Assembly (NCBI GenBank): GCA_027924585.1
Contig: BSBM01000592.1
Coordinates: 7,076,501-7,140,500, forward strand
Length of the DNA: 64,000 bases
Direction of reading: 5' to 3'
DNA from: Larix kaempferi
Taxonomy: Eukaryota > Streptophyta > Pinopsida > Pinales > Pinaceae
Positions 20,831 to 29,420 of this stretch are shown here, one piece after another (within the stretch, counting starts at the first letter, position 1; each line of letters begins with the position of its first letter). The position numbers and the translations under genes are program-made. Below the pieces are notes generated by a model. That model saw nothing but the letters and a program-made list of their open reading frames with translations, was not told where the DNA came from and made no database searches.

Positions 20831-22788
20831 CAGACTAGAACCTAGTGGCCACTACAACTAGGGGGCAAACAGCACACCAACTAAAAAAGTCCTAAGTATA
20901 CAAACCAGGCAAACAAAGGTGCCTTCTGGAGAAGAGTCTGGGATGATGAGGGCCCAAAACAGGTCAGCGAAGGAAGAAAGACAGTTACCCGGGGTCCACA
21001 ATACAATGACTAAGGGTGCAAGCGCTGGAATCACCCAACCGCCCTCCCAAAGACCTGCAAGGGGTTTCCTCCAACGTCTGTCTTAGGTATAGCAGATATA
21101 CCCTTCGCTGTCACCTGTGTATGAACCTAGAGTCAGATACTAAGGATACCACAACACCGAAAACTCCTGGGGGAACAGTCACCGGTCGAATCAGAAAGCG
21201 TGGGCAGGGTAGCTAAGCCCGAAACTTGAAAGAGTCCCCAATACGCAATCCGATCTTGGCGTATGCTCGAATAGAAAGTAGGAGGAGTATTCCCACAAAC
21301 TGATCTCGCAATGACCTACTGCATAGATCCCAGGCAAATTTTGAGTGAGGTGGGTTTACCTATGATAGTCTCACTACGATTTTTGCGTAATGTGTGATCT
21401 TGGGTGGTTTAAACCCAAGATCCTAACCAAAACTAGTTGGTGTAGTGTATCCCTAAAAAGAAAAAATGTTTCTAGTTCATTTTATTAACAAATTTTAGGG
21501 TTGTTATTACTCAAAAAGGGTAGTGCTTTTGTGTGGCGTGGTTATAACAAGAAAACAAAAGTGCAATAATATCAAAACTTTCTACAACAAAGCTCTTTTC
21601 ATTTTTTCATTTACTTCTTTCCAAAACTAAAAAATCGAGTAAACCTACTTGAAATTTTTGTTTTCTTTTTGAAATTATACCAAATATCCTAAGTTAACTT
21701 GCAACAACAAAAACAAGTTCTATTTAAGCTTAAAATACCAATTTTTTTTGCTTTTTCAATAAACGAAAAAGAACTATATAAAAATGGGAAGCAAAATAAA
21801 ACTTTATATGCAATGTGTGTAAGTATGGCTAAAAGTTATTAGGCCTATAGCTGTCGAAACCCTAGCTCGAAAAAGACTTGATCTACAGGTTTTTTGCAAA
21901 GAAAAAGCCTCTAAACTTGAAGACAAAGTGGAAGAAAACAAAGGAGAAAGACACAAAAGGACTGACCTAAAGTATCTAGCCCTAGCAAGACCACTATGCC
22001 AAGCACAAGTATACAAGCAAGCTGCCTTACTAACACAAAGAAACTGAGAAATGAACTAGCCTACAGCTGTTTAAAAGCACTTGCAACCAGCCAAAAAGAC
22101 AAGAAGTCAAGGAAGAAAGGAACTCGACCAAAATAGAAGACACCCTAGAGGCTCTACCAAGGACCAAACCCTAAAACAAAGGATGAGAGTAGTAGAGAGC
22201 AGAAAAACGTCACCACAAACAACAGATACAAGAGTATGCAGGTTTGTAAGCTAGCAACAGGTAGTGAGGGTCTAAAAAAGTGGAAGTGCTCAACACCAAA
22301 CACTCCCTAGTCTTCCAAAAAGTCAATAAACAGTTCAAAAATTCCAACGGTCAACAAGCGGTTCAAAAGATGGAAAAAACTTTAAGAAAAGGTTCTATGA
22401 CTTAACCAAAAGTTAAAAACCTCATGCAACCATCAAAGGGATCCTACAGCAAAGTCAGCAAATCACCAAAAGGTTAAAACACAAGCAAACCAAAAATAGA
22501 ATGCTTCAGAAAGTGTACCCTACTGTGTAGTAGAGAAACTCGCGCCCCTACTGAAACGGGCGCTACTGTATATATAGCACAGTAGCATATGGGCGCTACT
22601 GTATATATAGCAGAGTAGCGCTCATATCTCAAAGGCTTAAAAACTGACTTTGGAAGGTATCAAAAACTGATGAAAGCAGACAAGAAACAGGCAAGGAATA
22701 CCTATAAAATTTCTCAACACATCAAAGAAGTCAAAACAATCTAAGAAGACAAACAAGAACAAGGTTTCCTAGAGCCAAAAACTCAATT
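20831..22788 (-). other. Long 5' leader of TE-C
   Basis: About 2 kb lie between gag and the primer site, A/T-rich on the plus strand, with only short open frames and no recognised domain. A GTAGCG/CGCTAC module lies at 22520-22630. Long leaders are usual in Tat elements. Small direct repeats (aaaaggttaaaa-like words near 22390-22480) are present. Confidence 0.6.
22520..22630. promoter_or_regulatory. GTAGCG/CGCTAC palindrome module in the TE-C leader
   Basis: gggcgctactgtatatatag occurs twice (22559 and 22591), interleaved with cagtagcatat and cagagtagcgctcat. It closes with the same gtagcgctcatatctcaaa ending seen in the LTR modules. Each pair of arms can form a stem of about 8 to 12 bases. 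Confidence 0.6.
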
Positions 22789-22806
22789 TCCCCAGCGGAG
22801 TCGCCA
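22789..22806 (-). promoter_or_regulatory. Primer-binding site of TE-C (tRNA-Arg type)
   Basis: Three bases inside the 5' LTR the minus strand reads TGGCGACTCCGCTGGGGA. It complements the 3' end of plant tRNA-Arg (ACG) except at one position by memory of that tRNA. tRNA-Arg priming is typical of Tat/Ogre elements. Confidence 0.85.
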
Positions 22807-22809
22807 GTC

Positions 22810-23857
22810 TGTTGGCGGGCAAATCTACCCTATAGCAAGGAAACTAATGCTATCAACTTGGTTGGGGTGACAGGTAAGTGCACTGATGCTATTACAGAGA
22901 CATTTACAAAAAAGAAATAAGTTAGATCTTGGGAACACACCTTTCAATCGAAGTTTGATCCTAGCCTTGACTTGATCTCGTGTTCAACTTCCAAATCCAC
23001 CTTTCCTTCAGTAAACCTGCAATAACAATACCTTTCTCAAAACATTTTGGGCAATATATAAAGCTTGAAAGAAACAAAAACAATGTTTAACATTCAGCAT
23101 TGACCAAAACAGATCCAAATTAAGATGCCATTTCATAACACATTTAAATTGGAACAAGAAAGACACTTCAACCTTTATTTGTCAAAAGTAGAATGATGTA
23201 CAAGTATACCTGATCATGAAACAGGCTCCTGCAACTTGATTCTGGGCTCTTGCTCTTCTCTGGCTTGGTTGTCTTCAACATCAACTCCTCCAATGTCTTA
23301 AAGTTTCTCCATCAACTCATCTCATCCTCTAGGTTCTCTAGCTATAATTTCTAACCCTTCTCCTTTAACCTTCTTTGTATTTATAGGATTAAAGAAGTAG
23401 TTTAGGTCGATATGTAGTTATGGAGGAAGTTGGGGGAGTTAGGAAACTACCATCAACTAATCCTCCTCAAGGAATTAATTTATTTTTTAATCATCTTTTA
23501 AGATGTACGCGACTCTTATTCAATGGAGTAGCGTATAGGGCGCTACTTTAGTGCTTAACAACTAGCGCTCATTCAATTTTAAATAGTGAGCGCTACTATG
23601 CTGAGAAGGAGTAGCGTATACTTGGATATGGGTGCTACTATGATACACTGGAGTAGCGTATGGGCGCTAGTTTCTTTGAGTATAGTAGCGATCATACCTC
23701 AAAATGATATTTTTTGGGGTTTTCCAGTAATGTCAAGAAATGGAGTGAGTTAAAGTATCATCCAAGGTCAACCTACTCCTCCATCCAAGTTGTCCTTTTG
23801 TGTGATCAGCAGCTCAGAGTGATCAGGGACGGAGAGGTGCAAGTTTGACCTATAACA
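22810..23857 (-). repeat. 5' LTR of TE-C
   Basis: This 1048-bp partner of 8787-9836 differs by about twenty substitutions and a two-base deletion near 22924. The TATA box is intact (gtatttata at 23377-23385 on the plus strand). The palindrome module occupies 23523-23700. It is followed by the second CCCCC target duplication. Confidence 0.95.
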
Positions 23858-23862
23858 CCCCC

Positions 23863-23987
23863 AACTGTCGCGGTACCCATAGCCTCCGCCCACCAGGCTG
23901 TCTACTGATCAAGATGCATCTTCAATATACCCTTTTCACAAATAAGCATCTTAATCAACAGTTGAAGTGACAGTAGAAACATGCCCC
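23863..23987 (-). pseudogene. TE-B internal fragment between the two nested insertions
   Basis: The minus strand encodes GACFYCHFNC near the 23987 end, which may be a decayed CCHC zinc knuckle, then a Gly-rich stretch (GGGYGYRDSWG in another frame) running to the TE-C junction. It continues TE-B from the solo LTR junction to 8786. Too short and decayed for a firm call. Confidence 0.4.
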
Positions 23988-25420
23988 TGTAATACCCCCA
24001 ATTCGACCCTTAGGATATATTAGCCTTTAATGTAAATAATGTGTACATGTGATGTATGTTTTCCTAGCGTGGAGCTCAAGGCCAAGGCCCCGCTAGTGAA
24101 AGCCCGAATTTTATTTAAAGGGAAAGTAATTGATATTTTGATACCATGTGCTCTTAAGCCATGGAAATTGTAATAGGATGTAAATAAACATCATGCAATA
24201 TAAAATTCCAAGACTGGCTATGGAGGCAATGAATGAGAAGGGGCCACGTGTATCCACTAGGGAGTGGTGAGGGGGCTATGGGAGTGAACCATAGGTTGCC
24301 ATATGTCATTATGAGAACCCATTTGACTTTCCTAGATGACATTTATGCCTGTTGTAAGGAAGTGGTTGAGATTTCAGCTCATGGCTTTAATGAAGGGTGG
24401 GCAACCCAGAAATTCGTATGGGTAGGTATGGGCTCTGTTTTCTTGTACAAGAAGTCACTCAACCTCATGGGAGATTGCTTCATTCTCATCCCCATTCCAT
24501 GGTGAAAGAACCCATCATCATTTTTCATCCAAAAACGAGCTCCCATGAGGGAGAAAACCAGAAATCGCGACTTGGAATGAACCCACGTTTTGGGAAGCCA
24601 AAAACGTCCAGAATGGGTATTAGATAGTGAAATCCAATGGGGGATCCGTTGGTATGAGCCTTGGGGCGAATTTGGGAGCATTGGCTACCCGAAAATCCAT
24701 GGGAAAACCTAGTTTGGATAGCCCAGAAAATCAGTGACGGATTTGGGGTTATTTGTGACAGAGTTGTGAGAAATCTGATTGTGGATGTATGAATAGAGGA
24801 TGGGATTGCTAAGTCTAGCTTGAAGTGTATGTGGCTCTAGGATTGAGCTCAGTGGACTAGCATCCTCCTCCATTTCCTATTGCATGCTTGAAAAACCCAA
24901 CTGTGTGTTGGCTTAGCATGGCTGTTTGAGTGAAACCCTGACTGTGAGTGAGCCATCTAGTTCCTCCTTAGTGGATACACAGCCCAGCTCGGGGGTGATC
25001 TCTCAGCTGAAAGAATACAGGCTGGACAGAGATCTATAGTTGGGTGGAATGTTGCTCTCACGTAGCCAGTTGTTGGACAACTGCGTTGCAAGATAAGTGC
25101 TCTCTGTGATTTTAATTTATATATATGTTATGTGTTCTGCAATGTGATATTTGAATGATTATTCTGCATGTTAATGAAATCGATATGAAGTAGCATAAAA
25201 AGGGGATTGAATTCTCTGCCTATTGATTGCTTGAGATAAATATGCTGATGCGAATCTATGCTTATATGTGTTGTTATGTTTAAATTCCGCTGTGTTTTAT
25301 TGAAGTTTACATCTGTATAGAGAAGTTTTTAATTGAGAAAAAAAAATATTGGGGCTTACAAAAGCCCGGTGTGTGTTAACGTTTCCTTCCCTGCATTTGA
25401 TGATGGAAGGGGACGTTACA
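23988..25420 (+). mobile_element. Solo LTR inserted in TE-B
   Basis: A 1433-bp segment begins TGTAATACCCCC and ends GGGGACGTTACA. It is flanked by the exact 5-bp duplication GCCCC (23983-23987 and 25421-25425). No internal retrotransposon domain is present, so it is read as a solo LTR left by recombination between the LTRs of a third family. A TATA-like tatatatatg at about 25119 suggests plus orientation with about 300 bases of R-U5. No second copy exists in this window. Confidence 0.8.
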
Positions 25421-25845
25421 GCCCCGAGGTTCGCAGAAAAAATATCTTTCGGGTTCATTGTAGTATTTCTAAGTATCAACCGCAAACTCTGTGATATAGC
25501 CCTCTAGGATGCTATCAAACCACACTTCGATAGACCGCAATGGTTTATTATCAACCTCCTGTAGCTCCTGAATCAATTCGGGGGTCCAGGTCATCGGTTC
25601 ACCACCCTGGAAGTTCCTCTTCTGGAAGGTCAACTTTGCCAACCACTCATAAAAAATGACTGGGAATTCACAGAAGAACCATTCATGCAGTCCATCGTGA
25701 ATATGTCTACCCACCCACTGATCTACTGTCAATCAAGTGTTCCTGCTTTCCTCTTCAACAAATTCCTGCAACTTATGATCAAACCATTCTTGGATCTTTG
25801 GTTTCGTCGGGTGCCACAACATGCCCTCCTTTCACTTCGTACACG
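25421..25845 (-). pseudogene. TE-B first ORF after the 5' LTR
   Basis: The minus strand from the PBS encodes EWFDHKLQEFVEEE, a stop, then TVDQWVGRHIHDGLHEWFF, FYEWLAKLTFQKRNF and EVWFDSILEGYITEF. These are Trp/Phe-rich amphipathic helices that may be a gag-type N-terminal domain, but I do not recognise it. Coding begins almost at the PBS, so TE-B has practically no leader. It is interrupted at 25420 by the solo LTR. Confidence 0.5.
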
Positions 25846-25863
25846 GTCTCGGCAACGGAACCA
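25846..25863 (-). promoter_or_regulatory. Primer-binding site of TE-B (tRNA-Asp-like)
   Basis: Two bases inside the 5' LTR the minus strand reads TGGTTCCGTTGCCGAGAC. The complement of plant tRNA-Asp begins TGGCGCCGTTGCCGGGGA, so most positions match with four differences. Athila elements use tRNA-Asp. Decay or a related tRNA could explain the differences. Confidence 0.6.
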
Positions 25864-25865
25864 TT

Positions 25866-26748
25866 TGTTAGCGTGATGCCAGTCGATAGGGGTTCCACTT
25901 ACTGTCGACCCATACCGTAGTCTTCCTGAGCACCGGCCCGAATAGGGTTTATCCTGCCCAGCAACACCTGCAGAGCAGATGAGGTCTCACCCGAGGCGTC
26001 CAGGAAGAGCAGACATAACCATGTTTCCGCCGAATGAAGGAGGATGGTTACGGCTATGAGACTTAAACTTATTGCAACACTAGGACAGAGATCTTTAAGC
26101 ATTAAACATAGTATTAAAGCAACATTCAACCAAGACATTCATCATTGCAACAATAGTAATTGTAAAGCAAGTATCGCATCAAAGAAGCATGACATTATTT
26201 GTATAGTGCAACATCACATTACCATAACTGAACAGATTGAACACAGAGATTGTACCAAAATAGCTTCATCATATTATCATTTTCAACCCAGATACAATGT
26301 CTCTGCAAAAACTAGATCTCCACAATGACTCTTAACATCAAAACATACCCGGAAAACATACAACCAACATCAGAGCTTCACATAATATCTCCAACATTCG
26401 ATCATGATTATAATAATAATACCTTCATCACTTACAATTCTTATCTATATATAGGCTTCCGCCTTACAACTCTTTTCCACTTTCTAACAACTTGTTAACC
26501 GACACTATGGACAAATGACTCAATATCTAACTAACTTATCAAAAATGACCAAAAACCCGCATTCTGTGGTATAACTGACTCAACAGTACATAATATGTGG
26601 TCCAAATGACCCAAAACCCACAATCTGCATTACAATTGACCCAAAAATGCATAAAATAATCTTCCGCTCATCGCCTTTCGCGCCATCTTCTGCCTTGTCG
26701 CAACATCGGAGATGCTGCAATACCACTTTACCAAATCGCCTGCCAACA
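25866..26748 (-). repeat. 5' LTR of TE-B
   Basis: This 883-bp partner of 114-996 has the same length and many scattered substitutions. The TATA-like ctatatata lies at 26445-26453 on the plus strand. It ends CCAACA at 26748, where TE-A integrase resumes. Confidence 0.92.
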
Positions 26749-27172
26749 CACACCTTTTCAATTGGTCTATGGACTAGAGGAAGTACTACCGATAGAGTGT
26801 TGGATTCCATCATTAAAACTCGCTATTGAACTCCTTACAAACACTACCATCGAGGAAGAACACTTTCTACACTTGGAGAAACTCGATGAAACCTATTGTG
26901 ATGCTACTCTTGCTAATGAAGCAAATAAAAAGCGCATCAAAGCCTAGTACGACAAGTCATTCAAGCCTCGTATCTTTAATGAGGGAGATTTGGTCCTCAC
27001 CTACGACCAAAAACATGATAAGCTGGGGGCAGGCAAGTTTGAGTCCATGTGGCATGGGCCATATGTCTTTAAACGTGTCTTGGAGAAGGGAGCATATGAA
27101 CTCAAAGATTATGATGGAATATCTTTGGGAGAGCCTCACAATTGGATCTACCTGAAGCGGTACTATGCCTAA
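26749..27172 (+). pseudogene. TE-A integrase, fragment downstream of the TE-B insertion
   Basis: It continues the integrase begun at 1-113: FQLVYGLEEVLPIEC, PSLKLAIELL, then EEEHFLHLEKLDE. After a TAG at 26945-26947 (Gln codon in relatives) the GPY-type C-terminal part runs FNEGDLVLTYDQ, SMWHGPYVFKRV, KGAYELKDYDG to a normal stop at 27170-27172. The GPY module is thought to help bind DNA and choose targets. The TE-C counterpart is 14400-14900. Confidence 0.88.
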
Positions 27173-27297
27173 GTTTTTACGCATTAGTACTATGTATATA
27201 CTGTACATGGTGTGTGTGTTGTGTGGTGTGACACTTTGCTTTAGTGTGATAGGATCTTGGCTTTACACTTATACCATGTTCTGTCTACATGTGCAGA

Positions 27298-27709
27298 TGG
27301 AAACCTATTTTGGATCCACGGACGGCGCCAGCCGGCATACCCGTAACCTCGCTTCGGCAACCTGGGTACTATATTCCCTTACCCGCGAGCTCATTAGTTC
27401 AGGAGGGAGTTGTCTAGGGTACGCAACCAATAACGCCGCCAAGTATCATGCGGTGATTGGAGTCTTAACCGACGCTCTTTCCCTGGGCATGGACCATATT
27501 ATCGTCCATCTTGACTCACAATTAGTGGTCTCCCATCTTAGTCGTGTTTACGCTATCCGCGACCCCACGTTACTCCATATTTTCTGACGAGTACGTCTCC
27601 TGGAGAGATATTTTGAATCTATTCAATACCTGCACATTTCAAGAGACATGAACACCGTTGCTAACTCCATGGCCAATTTTATACTAGATTGGTACATTGC
27701 ACATACATG
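27298..27709 (+). pseudogene. TE-A second RNase H (archaeal-type) with lost catalytic residues
   Basis: METYFGSTDGASRHT opens the domain (first Asp present). It continues ISSGGSCLGYATNNAAKYHAV, where the expected catalytic Glu is Lys, then IVHLDSQLVVSHL (Asp present), a TGA after LLHIF, and RDMNTVANSMANFILDW, where the expected Asp is Asn. TE-C has Glu and Asp at these points. Both changes are G-to-A transitions. Position after integrase matches TE-C. It is not active. Confidence 0.85.
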
Positions 27710-28115
27710 AAACATTAAAAAATATAAAAATGACATGACATGTAAATAATGTATAAGCAAACATAGACAAGATCCCATAATCATCAATAGAACATAGTAT
27801 ATAGATCCGCAAATAGAGTTTTGTATATATATCATGTCGGTATAACACAAAAAGCTGGTACTGGTACAAAAATATGAAGCACATAAGCTTTCAGTATAAA
27901 TCTCCTCTACAAAATTCTGAAGCCCGTGGATTTCAGTACATACATGTACACATGAGCCTAGTCCCTAGGAAGCTCATGATAATAGACAATGGTGCTAGAT
28001 ACTTTCCGAAGCAGCGAACCAAAGTGCTTGGATACCCCCATAGTATGTCACTGATAGCGGCGAGGTAGCTCATGTATGCGTGGATCGGGATATTGAGGGT
28101 CAACCTCTGGAGGTT
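27710..28115. other. TE-A spacer between second RNase H and antisense gene
   Basis: AT-rich, about 400 bases. The 3' UTRs of both convergent genes would overlap here, as at 13744-13921 in TE-C. No coding signal is seen. Confidence 0.5.
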
Positions 28116-29170
28116 CTACTCTAGTTCATCTAACTCCTCCATAGCATCTCGATCCGCAGCCTCCATCTCTCGTACCGCCCCTCTCCCCGCAATTGGAGAA
28201 GCACCAGCTGGACGGGATGAACCAACATCTGCATAGACATGTATCAATCATCAATACTACTCCAACAACATCTAAAAATCATAAAATGAAAAAACAGAAC
28301 AGAGTTGTCATCCTTACCTAGGTCTCCCCACTGCATGTCCTCAGGAAGAACTAAGTCTGGGTCTCCTCTAAAATCAGTGCCCTCATAGGGGTAGTCCTCC
28401 ACCATGAGGAGTTGTCCCCTTAACCACCTGAAAAAAGGAGGATCGTAGCTAATGATAGGACCCACACCTCCGTGGTGGGCCATCACCTCAGACCATCGAA
28501 CCATGTGATGATCCCTTGGATCCAACTCATCTAACTTGACCTGCAGGCATAGATGTGGGACTCGCTCTAGGAAGAATGAGACCATGACCAAACCATATCC
28601 GAACTGTTTCAACTCACCACGCCGACATTTGGTGAGCTGCTCTCTGAGGGACATGAGGAGTCCCTTGCACCAGTTGAAAATTGTAGGAGCCATACACTCC
28701 TCCGCATACAACATGTGGTCTTTGATGGCAAGGTGAGGAGATCTACTCCCTGTCACCCTCTCAAGAGTGAACAAGACTGTGTGTAGTGGACGGTCTCTCA
28801 CATCTTTGATGAGGATTTTCCCACCAACCGTCTGCGTACTAGGAGTACACCACTATTCCACTACCTCCTCAGTAGTTCGATCACTCCCTCGTGATCCCGT
28901 CAATGACAATGGAGCTCCCCGTCGATACAACCACGTCAGAAAGTAGATATCCTCAATATAAATAGTTAGTGTATGTACACCAACCCAAAAGTGTTGTTGC
29001 TCTGGATCCCAACACCTGATCAAGTACTCCAGTAGCGGTACTTGGGCCCTCATGCCCTAGATATGAAAGTACTTAAGTAGCCCACAATTCTGTAATGCAT
29101 TCATGCATTGGGGATCGTTAGCCGCTTGGGCATCATCCATTTCGTGCTCTCTTTCTCTCCATTGGACCAT
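28116..29170 (-). pseudogene. TE-A antisense extra gene, plant-mobile-domain-like, two coding exons
   Basis: Minus-strand homologue of the TE-C gene. Exon 1 (29170-28318) starts MVQWREREHEMDD, close to the TE-C start, and holds LEYLIRCWDPEQQHF and LTIYIEDIYFLTWLYRRGAP, where the Gly of the TGL motif is Trp. Then come LKQFGYGLVMVSFFLERVP and YPYEGTDFRGDPDLVLPED. Exon 2 (28228-28116) reads VGSSRPAGASPIAGRG and ends in acidic residues at TAG; it is much shorter than in TE-C. Stops at about 29056 and 28850 break exon 1. The two proteins are clearly related yet strongly diverged, which implies selection on the protein before the copies died. Function unknown. Confidence 0.75.
28229..28317 (-). other. 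Intron within the TE-A antisense gene
   Basis: An 89-base phase-1 intron on the minus strand runs from gtaaggatg to tctatgcag. Exon 1 ends GGA GAC CTA G and exon 2 starts AT GTT GGT, restoring Asp-Val-Gly exactly as in TE-C (13367-13468). Confidence 0.8.
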
Positions 29171-29280
29171 CTTCTTTGCCCAAACCTATCCAAACAACAA
29201 TAAAATATCCATTAGAAGCTTGCCCAACTTTCCAACTTATCAATTTTTTGTGTATTCTTGAGTTCATGGGGACAACTTAC

Positions 29281-29420
29281 GTCGGCGCACCCTATCCGTA
29301 CAGACAGGGCGCCATCGACGCAAGTCACCCTTACGGGAATGGCGCCAGCAATCCCTAGGCACACATCCCGTAAGGGGGAAGTGCGCCATCCTGAAGGTGC
29401 ATTTCCCCCCCATTACACAA
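29281..29420. promoter_or_regulatory. Palindrome cluster upstream of the TE-A antisense gene
   Basis: There is a perfect 11-base inverted repeat, cccttacggga (29328-29338) and tcccgtaaggg (29366-29376). The palindrome ggcgcc occurs at 29309 and 29341, with further ggcgc or gcgcc words at 29284 and 29383. It is placed like the TE-C module at 12336-12450, about 110-250 bases before the ATG. A donor-like gtaagttg starts at 29280 on the minus strand. Role inferred from position. Confidence 0.5.

Larger units (their letters stand above)
8787..23857 (-). mobile_element. TE-C: Tat-type Ty3/gypsy element nested in TE-B
   Basis: LTRs at 8787-9836 and 22810-23857 begin TGTTGGCGGG and end CTATAACA. They are flanked by the 5-bp duplication CCCCC (8782-8786 and 23858-23862). 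By eye the LTRs differ at about 2% of sites, so it inserted later than TE-B, as the nesting requires. Internal order on the minus strand is tRNA-Arg PBS, long leader, gag, protease, RT, RNase H, integrase, second (archaeal-type) RNase H, an antisense extra gene, a noncoding repeat region, PPT. gag through integrase occupies one frame apart from one shift near 20200, with several stops mostly at expected W, Q or R codons. This copy is not autonomous. Confidence 0.95.
114..26748 (-). mobile_element. TE-B: Ty3/gypsy element (Athila-like features) nested in TE-A
   Basis: The element is bounded by 883-bp LTRs (114-996 and 25866-26748) that start TGTTAGCG and end CCAACA. Flanks are CCCAC (109-113) and CACAC (26749-26753), a 5-bp target duplication with one mismatch. 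By eye the LTRs differ at roughly 7% of sites. In the minus-strand direction the order is LTR, tRNA-Asp-like PBS, first ORF, protease, gag-like block, RT, RNase H, integrase, long extra ORF, PPT, LTR. Two later insertions, a solo LTR (23988-25420) and TE-C (8787-23857), inflate it. The tRNA-Asp-like PBS and a sense ORF in the envelope position recall Athila elements, but the protease/gag order is odd, so the clade is left open. Confidence 0.9.
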
